Assembly: GCA_963931925.1 (NCBI GenBank) | Contig: OZ007571.1 | Span: 61,520,019 to 61,584,018, forward strand | Direction of reading: 5' to 3' | DNA: 64,000 bases | DNA from: Onchidella celtica | Taxonomy: Eukaryota; Mollusca; Gastropoda; Systellommatophora; Onchidiidae | Shown: positions 20,078-31,080 of the stretch, piece after piece | Numbering within the stretch: position 1 is the first letter of the stretch | Layout of the letters: each line of letters starts with the position of its first letter | The notes under the pieces: model-generated | Database searches by the model: none | Told to the model about the DNA's origin: nothing | What the model saw: only the letters and a program-made list of their open reading frames with translations | Program-made: the position numbers and the translations under genes

Positions 20078-21009
20078 GTGAGTACTTAAATTTCTGACAG
20101 TGGCACAGAACACAGTTCCAAGTCCACCCAGCACCACAACGTTTGAGTTTGGAGAAAGAACGGTCACATAGTGCTAAAAGAAAGCAAGACACTAGACAGA
20201 ATATAAAAGAACGATATGACAGAAGAAGCTAGGTCAATCCGACGTAGATTTCCGCAGGATTGGTAGGATTATTGTAGGGGCGGGTTTCTTATATCAAACC
20301 GACGCCGGCGCTATGTCCTCGTAACCAGCGGATCTTCACAGGAACGATGTCATTCCTATGTGTAAACTTGACGTCAGTCCCATGAGTCGGATCTCCGTAG
20401 GGTGGCTGGCCGGGAGGATACCTATCAGTGGTATATCAGGCTTAGGAGTAATGTTACATGTACATTGAGGCGAAAAGACAAAGGAGGGAGAATGGTAATA
20501 TTTACAGAAGCCAAATGGAGTGGACGGGTTGGGAAGCACTAAAGGTTAGAATAGAAAAATCAGAGGCCCCCAATCTGTGGAGTTCGGGGTGAGGTGAGGA
20601 GAAATGGGGGGGGGGGGGTTCTACTTCCTTCCTAGTTCACTCCCAATTTCAATATGAATTCGGTTACGAATTTATTTTTTGCTGCCACGTACATTTTTAT
20701 CCTACTTATAGATAAGTTAGATTACAAGCAGTATTTTTTGTATATTGTCATCAAATGTCACTTATCACATATAAGGTGGGGCCCTAAATTTTAAAATTCG
20801 GAAATGCGCAGGTTCTATAACATCATATGTCGAGGGTTGTCCACCAGAATGTTTTATGTCCAAAATAGTTAATTTGAGAAAAACGAGTTTGAAATCTGTA
20901 AACTTAATTAAAGGTCAAATAATTGCAATGACTTCAACACGGTCACATGAATAGGTTTACTGCGTTATGAAATATAAGTCACACTCCCTGCCTCTTGGAT
21001 ATCTACAAA
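20078..21009. other. Intron sequence with a repeat tail
   Basis: Contains at 20138-20210 a minus-strand copy of the dispersed repeat end also seen at 11405-11525, and a G run at 20609. No exon supported. Confidence 0.45.
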
Positions 21010-21420
21010 CAGAGCCATTTTAACGCATGGGCACATTGGGCAGTTACCCAGGGGCCCCAAGGGTTTAGGAGCCCCGTCAAAATTGGACAAAAAGAAAAAG
21101 TTGTATGTAGTGGAACCTTGCGTGAGAAATAAAACCCAAACGATACAAAGGAAACTAAAGTGAAGACAGAAAATACACAAATTTTGGGCTTTCGCCTTTT
21201 TCAAGTGAATAAAAAAATGAGGAAACAATCGAACAATAAAATGCCCAAATTTTGACTTTGCTTATAGCCCTGCTGCGACCCCACACTTTTTCTGTGGTTT
21301 TTATAATATTAGGAGCCCATTTGCAGGCACATTTACATTGGTTTCTCAGTATTTACATAGGAGGCGGGCCTCAGCCTATTACTTTGCCCAAGGGCCCATA
21401 ATGATACTGAGAAGGCTGTG
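21010..21420. mobile_element. hAT-like non-autonomous element (411 bp)
   Basis: Left end CAGAGCCATTTTAACGCATG; right end, reversed, CACAGCCTTCTCAGTATCAT. GGGCCCC-rich blocks lie just inside, as in many invertebrate hAT ends. The flanks TCTACAAA (left) and TCTAAAAT (right) agree at 6 of 8 positions, a decayed 8-bp duplication. The interior 21075-21305 carries blocks also found at 14994-15206. Confidence 0.65.
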
Positions 21421-21485
21421 TCTAAAATCTACAGGCATTTAAAGGCAGTGAATACAATTGGACATAACACATTCCGATTGATAAC

Positions 21486-21664
21486 CACTGGTGGACTAGG
21501 TTTTTGGCACCCTGAAGCTTGAACTGTTACGGGGCCTCTTTGCAACCAGCAACAATGGAGCAACGTCCAAAATTCACTCATTAAAAACAGTTGCTTCAGA
21601 GTCCCTTCGGGATTAGGGGCCCTGGAGCATAAGTTTCGGCACTTTCATAAAAGATCCGCTACTA
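21486..21664. mobile_element. hAT-like MITE with TTGATAAC target duplication (179 bp)
   Basis: Left end CACTGGTGGACTAGG; right end, reversed, TAGTAGCGGATCTT, both near the common hAT terminus CAGTGGCGGATC. ATTGATAAC occurs on both flanks (21477-21485 and 21664-21672), giving a perfect 8-bp duplication. No ORF. Confidence 0.75.
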
Positions 21665-22205
21665 TTGATAACCCTCGATATTTATTAGTTATTTATATAA
21701 ATCTTATAGCTTGTAAATACCATTTGCGTCTCCAAAACGGTGATATTCCGAGTCTTAAATGCTCCGCTGCCACTATGAGTATAAACATTCGGATGAGAGT
21801 AAGGTCTGTGTTGTCAAATGAAAACCAACACCTGAGATGTTTATAGACAGTTTTCCTGCTTCTTATCAGTTATCGTACAATTAAATTTTCTCCATTTTAA
21901 GAATTGAATCATAAGAATAAGAATCACTTTATTGCGTATCGCATGAGGGAAATTCACTTTCCCAGAACGTTGAAGAGCACATACATGGTACATATCTCTA
22001 AGGGATAAAACGGTCCGTGGCAGATGTGGAAGCCAGACTGGTAGGTCGCGGCCCATAAATTTTGCTTCACTCTAGCATAATAGGCACTGCTCGCTGTACT
22101 CCGCTGAGTGGCGGTGTAGGCAGTGTCTGTTGTGTTAATGTGAAGCAAAACCAGAGAGTATGTATTTATAGAGAGATCTCACTTCCGCCAAATCGCGAAA
22201 CTAGG

Positions 22206-22463
22206 TCGCTGCGGTAAATAACAAATTGAAGAATTGAAAGAGAACGCCTCCACCAAAGATAGTGTGCATGTCTGTTTACTGTGATTTATTCATAATTTCG
22301 GGGTGATTGAAATTATTTAGAGTGGTTTGTAAGCTCTTATTCCCCGTGGAGATGCACAAACGGATATTGTTTAGCCCAGCGACCTACTTTCCGCTCCATG
22401 CTAACAATGGTTTCATGGTACCTCCCGTGTCTCGCAGTGCAAATCGACTAATAGTGAAACCTC
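22206..22463. repeat. Dispersed repeat, copy 2
   Basis: Colinear with 8656-8904 in the kinase intron. It shows the repeat is mobile or segmentally duplicated rather than part of a kinase exon. Confidence 0.7.
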
Positions 22464-22717
22464 AGTATACATACATACATACTGGCAAACCTAACGGGCG
22501 GCGAGCCACCGGTCTGATACTTACACCAGCTCTGATCTGTTTCATACCTAACGCATCATTATAAAAACGTATCATAACTCAATAACAGGCTTATTACATG
22601 AAGTAACATAGCATGTAGCCTTGGTAATCATGGCACACATCTGGCTATAATGTCTTGCTGAGGCGAATTTTTGGGAGGGCCAAAAACGATCTTGATTGTC
22701 AATGTTCATACTGGCAG

Positions 22718-22885
22718 GTTGGGAGGTGTGGGGCGAATGGGGTGAATGTTCTACGCAAACTACATGTGGGCGTGGTGTGAAGACCAGAACCCGTGTCTGT
22801 AGTAACGGCGGCACTGTGGATGTGGACAGATACTGCTTGGGATTGAGCAATGAGAGTACACCTTGTTACAGTGCCTCTTGTGATG
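22718..22885 (+). CDS. Exon: TSP1 repeat 2
   Basis: 168 nt, acceptor TACTGGCAG, donor GTGAGT. WEVWGEWGEC carries the Trp ladder. The fucosylation site is atypical: CSTQTTCGRG has two extra residues between the first two cysteines. VKTRTRVC is the Arg ladder; the end is CYSASCD rather than the usual CNxxxCP. It lies directly before the SRCR domain. Confidence 0.85.
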
Positions 22886-23039
22886 GTGAGTGCTAAAATA
22901 GTAATTATTTAATAAAAATGTACTCTGCTTTATAGTAAATTGTTACTTGACCCAATTATTTCTGTGACACGTTTATGACATAAAATGTTACTACAGTTCA
23001 ATCTCAATTCTAATCGTCTGATTTCTTCCACCAGTTCAG

Positions 23040-23205
23040 ACTTCCATCCATCCACCCACCTACCCATATATCCGTCCATCCATCCATTCATCTACCCACC
23101 CACTTATCCATCCATCCACCCACCCACTTATCCATCCATCCACCCACCCACGCATCCATTCACCCATCCATCCATCCATCCAGATGACCAGCCGTCCACA
23201 CCCAT
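23040..23205 (+). repeat. CCAT/CCAC tetranucleotide tract
   Basis: Imperfect ATCC-type repeat (CATCCATCCACCCACC and variants). ORFs across it are compositional artefacts. Confidence 0.9.
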
Positions 23206-23411
23206 ATCCAACCGCCCATTAGATCCATTGTTATGACTCTTACACACCAAGCTGTTTCGTGAATGTACTGTTTTCCAGTCAAGCCCGTGACATCCAATGG
23301 CCAAACGCAAGAAGTCTTCACTATGACCCTGTTATAATGACTGCTGATTAAATAGAATAACAACAACAAAAGCAAATAATAAATTGCATAGTGGCGTTAG
23401 TAATCCTCCAT

Positions 23412-23493
23412 GGTTATTATTTGTTATACCTTTTCTACATACGAAAGGATCTCCAGTTTTTCAGGAAATGGGGATAAAACAAGCAAGAATTAA
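23412..23493. mobile_element. Fragment of the family-1 MITE
   Basis: CGAAAGGATCTCCAGTTTTT followed by ACAAGCAAGAATTAA matches the right half of the copies ending at 8281 and 18204. The left half is missing. Confidence 0.6.
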
Positions 23494-23600
23494 GTCCCGA
23501 AATGTTAATTGAGTGCAGACTGAAGGCCTGTTATGGTAAAACACATGGCTGACTGTATGATATTTTTTAACCTTATTGAATCGATGCCCGTTCGAAACAG

Positions 23601-23759
23601 GTCCCATTAGGCTTGCAGATGGTCAGTATCCTGGAGAAGGCAGAATAGAGATATATGACGACATAAAGGACAAATGGACATTAATTTGTGCCAATCAAAT
23701 GACAGATTACATCGCCGATTTAGTGTGTCACCAGTCTGGTTGGCCAGGGAGTCACTCAG
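23601..23759 (+). CDS. Exon: SRCR domain, first half
   Basis: 159 nt, acceptor TTCGAAACAG, donor GTAAGA, phase 1 to 1. IRLADGQYPGEGRIEIY is the canonical SRCR opening (usually VRLVxGxxxxEGRVEVx), followed by WTLIC and DLVCHQSGW (family CRQLGF/Y). Splitting the domain over two exons is typical of one SRCR subgroup. It sits between TSP1 repeats 2 and 3. Confidence 0.88.
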
Positions 23760-23805
23760 GTAAGAGCTGTGTTTATGAAAATAATGTGAAAAAGCGTTAT
23801 TAGGA

Positions 23806-24160
23806 CCCATCTATCCATTTATCCATCCAATCATCCACCATCCAGCCAGCCATACACCCATCCATCAATCTATCCATGCACCCACCATCCATACACCTAT
23901 TCATCCATCCGTCCATCTATCCCTCCCTCTCTCCTTCCGTCCCTCCATCTATCCCCGCACCCATCCATCCCTCATCCCATCTATCATCCATCCATCCAGC
24001 CAACCATCCCTCCACCTATCCTTCTCTCTCTCCCTCCTTTCATCCATCCATCCACCCACACGCCCACCAATCCATCCATCTATCCATCCGTCCATCTTTC
24101 TCTCCATCTATCCATCTTTCTCTCCATCCATCCATCCATCCATCCATCCACCAGTCATCA
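23806..24160 (+). repeat. ATCC tetranucleotide tract in the SRCR intron
   Basis: Long imperfect ATCC/CCAT repeat with CTCC interruptions between the two SRCR exons. Open frames on both strands within it are spurious. Confidence 0.9.
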
Positions 24161-24311
24161 TACCTTGTTTTCTGCATATCGACATGGAAACATAACATGA
24201 GCGAGTTTCTTGTCTTCCCCCATGGATCTTTTTCCAGTCTCATTCAACCAATAATATATGTTAGCTGGCTTAACTGGCAAATGATGTAGTAAATTCATCC
24301 ATTTCTTCCAG

Positions 24312-24476
24312 TCATACAAGACAACCGCTTTGGTCAGGGCAATGGCCAGTTTTCTTTGACAAGCGTGGCCTGTTCTGGCATAGAGAAACGTTTAATGACT
24401 TGCAAGCATAACCTCTTGACTAGCGACGGCTTTTGTTCAGATGGTACAACTGTGGCTGGCGGAGTTCAGTGTAACG
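24312..24476 (+). CDS. Exon: SRCR domain, second half
   Basis: 165 nt, acceptor TTTCTTCCAG, donor GTATGA, phase 1 to 1. VACSGIEKRLMTC corresponds to the family's VxCxGxExxLxxC, and VAGGVQCN to the terminal AGVxC. Together with the first half the domain has six recognisable cysteines. An extra Cys pair as in eight-Cys members is not evident. Confidence 0.88.
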
Positions 24477-24843
24477 GTATGAATTTGTTCTGTCTCATTT
24501 CTTAATTAACAAGGCAACACCCGCTCGAATATCAGGCTCAGTCTTTGAACGTTTAGCAGTGCTAAACACCGATTCCATTTTAGGTCATCTCTTCCGCTTC
24601 GTCGATTTAGAGGGAGGAAGAGAGAGAAGGAGACTCACAAACAAAACCTATGCCCGCAGGATGAGAATTGCAAGTGTTTACATTGGACAGTTTGTTTAGT
24701 GAATGCAAAATACGATGTCCCTGAAAGCCATGTGTTAGTGCAGTGTCTGAAAGTGAAAGTTAAATAACAAAAAACAAAAGCAAGCATGAATAATAATAAT
24801 ATAATATACCTATATTATTATTATGTCAAGATGTAGGCTTGTA

Positions 24844-25127
24844 CAGGGCCAAGTTATGATTTTATAGGCCCCTGGGCCACAGATACTGTGAGGCCCCCAG
24901 TAATAATTAGGCCTAAAAAAAGCACAAATTTGGCATTGTTGAAATTGGTTTATTCAGCTTCTACGACACAATTTCAACATTAGGCCCACATAGATGTTTT
25001 AATGAGAACGGCCTGCAATAAAAGCTATAAGGTTTTGATATTTGTAATTTCACATAATCTCTAGAGGCCCTCAGCTGGTGGGGGGCCCTGGGCTGCAGCC
25101 CATACGCCATGTGTTAAATTGTGAAGT
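24844..25127. mobile_element. Old hAT-like element remnant
   Basis: Begins CAGGGCCAAGTTATGA, contains AGGCCCCTGGGCC and GGGGGGCCCTGGGCTGCAGC near the two ends, and ends ATGTGTTAAATTGTG. Ends are roughly inverted, but flanks agree at only about half of 8 positions. It resembles 21010-21420 and 27896-28054. Confidence 0.5.
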
Positions 25128-25326
25128 TGCAGTACATGTTTATGTATAATTGAGTTAAAAAGTCTTCATGTTCATAATAAATAATAATCTGCAACCTAGT
25201 TTTTAAAAATGTTGCATTCATTTTGAGCTGCCTGTACCACTGAAAGTATTCAAGTATAACTTTTAATGTCACGTTTCAAATGTGTGGCAGTGGATTGAAT
25301 TATAAATTACCAAATGTGTGCAACAG

Positions 25327-25497
25327 TAAACGGTGTGTGGAGTTTGTGGGCAGCCTGGGGTGAGTGCAGTGTAACCTGTGAGAATGGGGTTCGAACCCGC
25401 ACTCGGCAGTGCAACCATCCCGCACCTTGGCATGCAGGTAGATCATGTGAAGGTGAAGACCTGCAACAAAAACAGTGCACTATGCCCATGTGTCCAG
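25327..25497 (+). CDS. Exon: TSP1 repeat 3
   Basis: 171 nt, acceptor GTGTGCAACAG, donor [23 protein letters not shown] then VRTRTRQC. The loop NHPAPWHAGRSC is two residues longer than in the 165-nt repeats. It ends CTMPMCP. First repeat after the SRCR domain. Confidence 0.88.
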
Positions 25498-25699
25498 GTA
25501 GGTTCAGCAGACCAGTAGTTTTAAATACATGTAGATGTAATGTAGGCCTAGTTCTATTGTTCTGTTTTTATACATTATCCATGAACTAGATCTAGAATAG
25601 TTCTAGATTTCACAGAGATATGGATGGGGTAAAATTCACACGTAGATCACATTTTTGGAGAAAACTAGTTAGTTATGGCCTAAAATAATACAGTTTACC

Positions 25700-26170
25700 C
25701 AGTCTGTTGTTATTTCCATTTTGCTATTTACACCACTACAACAGTATACTTCTTGTACAATTTCCTAGATCTGTTTACACACTACAACATTAAACTTTTC
25801 ATACAATTTCCTTCCTGTTTCCAGTTACCCACTGTAACATTAATCTCTGTTACAATTTCTTCCTGTTTACAGGTACACACTGTAATATTAACTTCTGTAA
25901 ACAGTTTCTTCCTGTTTACACTCTGTAACTTAATTTATACTAGTCTCTTACTTCCTGTTTGCACACTGTAACATCATAACTTTACATGTCTTACAATTTC
26001 CTTCCTGTTTACACGCTGTAACATTATACTTCTCCCAAAATTTCTTTCTTATTTCTACATTATAACATAGTTTCACTAACACTTACAATTTCCTTCCTGT
26101 TTACATCACTGCAGCATCATACTCCCTGTACAATTTACCCCTTCTTTATACCGCTGTGGCATTTTCGTGT
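25700..26170 (+). repeat. Minisatellite, about 55-60 bp period
   Basis: The phrase ACAATTTCCTTCCTGTTTAC followed by CACTGTAACATTA recurs about eight or nine times with substitutions and small indels. Intronic, between TSP1 repeats 3 and 4. Confidence 0.8.
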
Positions 26171-26916
26171 TAATTTGTTTACATCACCATGACTCATTCT
26201 GTCAGCAAGTATTTCCTATTCATAACAAACCATTATTTGAATGCAGTCACCATTTGCTTTATTAGTTGTAAAGATTTCATACTTGTTCACACTTTTAACA
26301 CAGTAGATGCAGAGAGTTTCACTGCTTTTGCATCTAACAGGCTATTTGTACAGAATATTTCTTTTTTCTCTGCTTTTCTTTCTTCCTATCTCATATAAAT
26401 GGCACTATAGGCATAACATTTGCAAACAAAGCAACAGTAGACACTGAAAACATCAAGCATAATAGTGTTTTTTTTCATACTCACACCTACTTTAACAGGG
26501 ACTCAAGGGAGCAAGATTAATTTACAACTCAGTTCGACAAACGGTATGGCAATACTGCGGAAAAACCTACCAGAAACTTCTAGCTGAATTGTAATACTAC
26601 ATGTCGAACTGCGCCACAGTTTGAAGTTTCTGCAGAAGATTGTTTTGGCTTTCACAGTGACCGAGTCCTCAGATGTTTTATTGCAGTTTATAGAGCATTG
26701 GAGAGGCACAAAAAGTCAAACACCATAATAAAAATAGCAATATCAAGGGCAGTTTAATAGAAGTTCGGTAATCGCAGATGGTTGAATTATTGTTGTTTTA
26801 TTTTAACACCTCAACATCATCTTCTGTTCGAGATTTATAATATGAGGTTTTGCAGAGATATAGATCTCAAACCAATAACAGTTTGCTTAGCCTCTGACCC
26901 ATCCAATAATATCTAG

Positions 26917-27044
26917 TGGATGGCGAATGGAATGGATGGAGTTCCTGGTCAGCATGTTCAGAGACATGCGGAAATGGCACTCAGGGGACGAATGTCAAGG
27001 CCACGACCATGAGATCAGATGGTGCAAGGACAGAGAATGTCCGA
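26917..27044 (+). pseudogene. Degenerate TSP1 exon (repeat 4), 37 nt short, out of frame
   Basis: Acceptor TATCTAG and donor GTAAGT are present. The start reads normally (WNGWSSWSACSETCGNGTQ). The end of a TSP1 repeat, CQGHDHEIRWCKDRECP, is present but in the +2 frame, and the middle with the Arg ladder and third Cys is absent. At 128 nt versus 165 the exon has lost 37 nt, so including it would shift every downstream exon out of frame. Skipping it keeps phase 1. It is either a decaying exon skipped in the mRNA, a segregating deletion, or an assembly error. Confidence 0.8.
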
Positions 27045-27172
27045 GTAAGTGTGTCAGAGTGTCTGTGTCATTGTCTCATACTCACAGATGAAACTTGTCA
27101 GATTTTTAGAGGCTTTCAGCCTCAGCGAAATTTTGATTCCTCCACTGGATGAAAATTTTCATTGATATCATC

Positions 27173-27418
27173 ATATTGTCACCATTCCCTATGATGGAAA
27201 AATTTTGAGAGATCGATTTTTATATATATATTTAGCGTCATTCAAAGCCGCGTTGAATGATCTTGGTTCTGGACTCCTCAGATGAAAAATAATCAAATAG
27301 CAAACTTTCAAAAAAGTCATCATTGCTAGTCCAGTTGTGCTAAAATATAACAGTCTTTTGCCTCTCCTGAAAAGTAGTCAAAACCAATTACTACAATTTT
27401 AGAGAACGGTGACAATAT
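27173..27418. mobile_element. MITE family 2, copy 1
   Basis: Terminal inverted repeat ATATTGTCACCATTCCCT against reversed ATATTGTCACCGTTCTCT. Homologous throughout to 33033-33285 (shared AATGATCTTGGTTCT and CTGAAAAGTAGTCAAAACCA). No ORF. Confidence 0.75.
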
Positions 27419-27895
27419 ACTTATTGCAATCAAAGATATGCTAAACTAGGTAAAAACAAGCCGAATGAAATAATACAGCTGCCATTTTCAAACAAATTGT
27501 GCATAAGATGATTTTTTTTTGTTTCTGTATTCAAAAGTGTATTTCATTCAAAATGGCACAAACTCAAGCATACTTTGTTGTGAGGCACCAGATTCCATGT
27601 GCCACAACTGCTTGACCTCCTAAATTGTATTTTCCAGGTTTTTATCAAGGCTGTCCCAAAAAACCTGATTATTGTGGGCGAGAGAGCATTCAAAAATGGA
27701 CATAAATGCACTTTCGAAATCTAAATTAACAAACCATAATACAAGCTGTTTGTAAATGAGGCCTGTCTTTATTTACCACTCTTATTTCCTTGGCTCTATT
27801 ACAAGAATTGTAAGATTTCAAACAAAGCTGTTTTGTTTTTTCTTGTTCAGTGAAATTACGTACTTTGTACACGTGCAGTTTTATGATAAGGGCAG

Positions 27896-28054
27896 CAGGG
27901 TCGTGTTAACATAATTATGGGCCTCTGGGCAAAGCAGTAGGCTGAGGCCCTTCCCTGTTTCATAAACCCATGTAAATTTGCATGCATCAGGCCCCAAAAA
28001 CCCTCAGGACCCCTGTTCAACTGCCCGGTGTGCCCATGTGTTAAGATGGTTCTG
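27896..28054. mobile_element. hAT-like MITE with perfect 8-bp duplication AAGGGCAG (159 bp)
   Basis: Ends CAGGGTCGTGTTAACATAAT and, reversed, CAGAACCATCTTAACACATG. AAGGGCAG lies at 27888-27895 and 28055-28062. The right end matches the left end of 21010-21420 in inverted orientation (GTGCCCATGTGTTAAGATGG), so the two are one family. Confidence 0.85.
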
Positions 28055-28237
28055 AAGGGCAGCTTGATGTTGAAATTAACAAACCTGTATTAATGTATAT
28101 TTTCTGCAAATATAATGCAGTGCAGATCATCATGCATAAAATTGCTTATCAATATTTTCCACCCTCATTTCATGAAATGGGTACATTTTGAAGAGCAGTT
28201 AAAAGTAAAATTAAAATGTTATTTTGTCCTGAATCAG

Positions 28238-28402
28238 TCGACGGTGTATGGGATGCCTGGATGACATGGTCAGAATGTTCTCTCACTTGTGGCTATGGGA
28301 CTAAAACCAGAAATCGAACCTGCTTTGGACCATTTTATTTTGGGAAGCCTTGCAATGGATCTGAAGATGACCAAGAGCCTTGCAACACTTACAAGTGTCC
28401 TG
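28238..28402 (+). CDS. Exon: TSP1 repeat 5
   Basis: 165 nt, acceptor CTGAATCAG, donor GTATAT. VDGVWDAWMTWSECSLTC then TKTRNRTC; FYFGKPCNG replaces the usual FxGGxxC. Sequons NRT and NGS are present. First of the exact-length series. Confidence 0.9.
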
Positions 28403-30039
28403 GTATATCATGCTTTAAATCTTTCAGTATTCTTGCTGCTGGTGCATCAGCACATAATATGTACATAGGGCAAATTCCAATATGCTGATTGTCCTCAAGG
28501 TTAACTCCACCCCATATACTTTCTACAATCTTGAACCACTCATCGACATGTCAGCACGGACGTGGATCCCTCAAAAGCTACAGTATCTAAAAATCCCTCG
28601 AATGATTTCTACAGTCCACATTCTGAATTTATTCGTTTACAACATAGCAAATATTATTACATGATATAGACATCGTTATGATTTTGAGATGATTGAAGCA
28701 TTAGAAACGCAAAAAAACAAAACTTAATATTATTGGTCAGAAAGTAAATGTGGTCCATAAGTGGAATTTCTCGTAGTTGTGAGAGAGTTAACCTTTTTGC
28801 ATGTGCATTATTTCTACTTCCATTCTCATTATGAAGTGAAGTCCGCTAATTCTAAAAACAAAACTGATGTAATACTCATGCAAACAGGTACAAATATTTC
28901 AAAAGCAGGTTTTTAATCTGCTGTGCTATGTAGAAATGATGAAAATGCAAGCAGCATTCAGTCAGTGATGTTTAGGTAATACATGTAGATTAAAACACTC
29001 GTATAAAAAAGTCAAGCATTAAGAAATGGTCTGAAGTAATCAGTGAAAAAGGATAGATTAGATCCTAAGTTTCCTCCTTAGTAAATGTATACATCAGTGA
29101 AGTATCGTGCACACAGTCAGAACAAAGTGATCTGTGGTGCTTGTAGGTTGTATGTTAGCGATATCTTTTGTACGGATATTGAGGCCCTAATGCTGCAGGG
29201 AATTTCTTTTTTTTTCTTTCTGAATGAAACCTTAACTAGAGATTAGAACTGAAATTGTAGCTCGGTTTACATAAAGCTGTTCGACAAACTGGAATTTTAG
29301 TAATTCTGAATCATGTTCATAGTAGTCTGTGCTCAGTGCTTGTCAATTAGTGACCTAGATTTTGTGTTTTCATTCTGAGCTTTACAGATTCAAATTTTTA
29401 TGCTTTTGATGTTTAAAGCTTTTCACAGTAGACATAGACTGCATGCACAAATGATTGCTTTCTAACATTATATAACATTTGATAGTCTAACATAGTATCT
29501 TGCTTTCACTAAACTAACAAAAAGGCTTATAGAAGCTTGTGTCACTGCATGTTGCTTTTGTATATTTATAGCTTATAAATGTTAATTACTGTTTTGGTTG
29601 CAGAGGAATACTAAGCCTTGGCTACCAAATTTGTCCATATATTTTGGAGAAATGACATCATAACACTTTCAGCTGTCTAGGATAGCCATCATAATAATAT
29701 ATTTCTGAATAATCTTGAAATTATTTTGGTGCTGTTTTAAAATATTTTTCTCCAATAAATGTATCTCTTAGACATGGCAAAACCTCATCATTGGCTTGCT
29801 AAGCATTTTGTCTTGATATCAACAAAGTTAATTTCTAATAATTATTAAATGTTTTTCTCATTTTTCATGCCACACATTCTCATTGCTAGTGATTATTTCT
29901 TGGCTATTAATACACTTCTGAAAATATGTGGTCTCCAAGCAATAGTTTTGTAGAGTCATTATTTCTAACATAGAATATCTAGTATATATCTAATAACCCA
30001 GTGCTCCTTATTGGAAACAGGTAATGTAGTGTTCTTTAA
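28403..30039. other. Intron, nothing recognised
   Basis: 1.6 kb of AT-rich sequence with no exon, RNA or clear repeat boundary visible. Confidence 0.5.
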
Positions 30040-30367
30040 CTCTTTGTGTGCCAGTAACCGATGAATCAGTTCTTCCGTTGGTCATTTTTGTCCCAATCAC
30101 TGATGTATCGGTGCACAAGAATGCTAGGCTAGTTTGTTTGGGGAAGAAAGAAAATTGATTTTCTATTCATAAATGTTGCTGTATTTAAGTCTTCATTCAT
30201 CTCCCCCACTATTTTCTTGCTGTATCGGCAAACGTAGAAAACTTCATAGCACACACAATAGTTAAATGTAGCACATTTTGATTTTAATAACGATTTCTTA
30301 TTTATCCATAAAAAATTGTATAATGATGATTATTATTACTTGATGGGACACCCAGCATTGCAAGGGC
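30040..30367. mobile_element. TTAA-type MITE (piggyBac-like)
   Basis: Left CTTTAACTCTTTGTGTGCCAG; right, reversed, GTTTAGCCCTTGCAATGCTGG. The interior ACTGATGTATCGGTGCAC recalls the 42021-42263 element. Right-hand TTAA is mutated to TTTA on the reverse strand. Confidence 0.55.
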
Positions 30368-30614
30368 TAAACCTGTTTCTGCCCTCCTTCTAGCTCCCTC
30401 TCTGTCCTTTCCTTCCTCCCTCTCTCCCTCTCTTGCTCTTGCAGTTTTGGAAACAATGAATTATTTAATGTAATCAATTTGACTACATGTAATAAATTTA
30501 TTTAATATTAATTTAACTAATTTGAATTAGTTTTACAAGTTCATAGTTTTTGATAGGCAATTTACGTCATGACTATGCATTGGATGGTTAACATGAGGCA
30601 TCTGACTATTCTAG

Positions 30615-30779
30615 TGGATGGAGAATGGCTACAGTGGGAATCTTGGGGGACATGCAGTCTCACCTGTGGGGGAGGGGAACAGCGACGAGTTCGTCAGTGT
30701 AAGCAGCCATTGCATGGAGGTGCCACCTGTGATGGTGTGGGTGAGGAGTCCAGGCATTGCAATGAGCACAACTGTCCAA
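30615..30779 (+). CDS. Exon: TSP1 repeat 6
   Basis: 165 nt, acceptor TATTCTAG, donor GTAGGT. WLQWESWGTCSLTCGGG and QRRVRQC; the loop KQPLHGGATC and terminus CNEHNCP follow the standard layout. It resembles repeat 8 in the DGVGEES/GDGEES stretch. Confidence 0.9.
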
Positions 30780-30849
30780 GTAGGTGGTTCACTGACAAGT
30801 GGGTTTTGCCTCTATAGTCAGGTTTGATGAGTCTATGCACAGTACATAT

Positions 30850-31080
30850 CATGACCCTAGTTCTTGTTTGTTCTATTTCTATTTTCTGAAAAACTGGAGG
30901 TCATTTAGTATGTAGAAGAGATGTAGGCCTATAACAAATGCATACTTTGACTTTTGTTTCAAATGCGTTGTGGCACTTTTCAGGCTGTTTGAGAGTTCCA
31001 ATTTATTCTAACTCCTTAGTATTATACTATAGCTATAATAGTTTTAATGTCGAGTTGGAACAAACAAAAACTAAGATCGC
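30850..31080. mobile_element. MITE family 1, inverted copy
   Basis: Left CATGACCCTAGTTCTTG, right reversed GCGATCTTAGTTTTTG, CATAT on both flanks (30845-30849 and 31081-31085). Relative to 8041-8281 the body is in opposite orientation. Confidence 0.7.

Noticed and set aside
23040..24160. CRISPR-like array of short repeats
   Set aside because: Simple tetranucleotide repeats without unique spacers, in a eukaryotic intron.
23876..24289. Proline/histidine/serine-rich 137-residue ORF
   Set aside because: Pure translation of the ATCC microsatellite.
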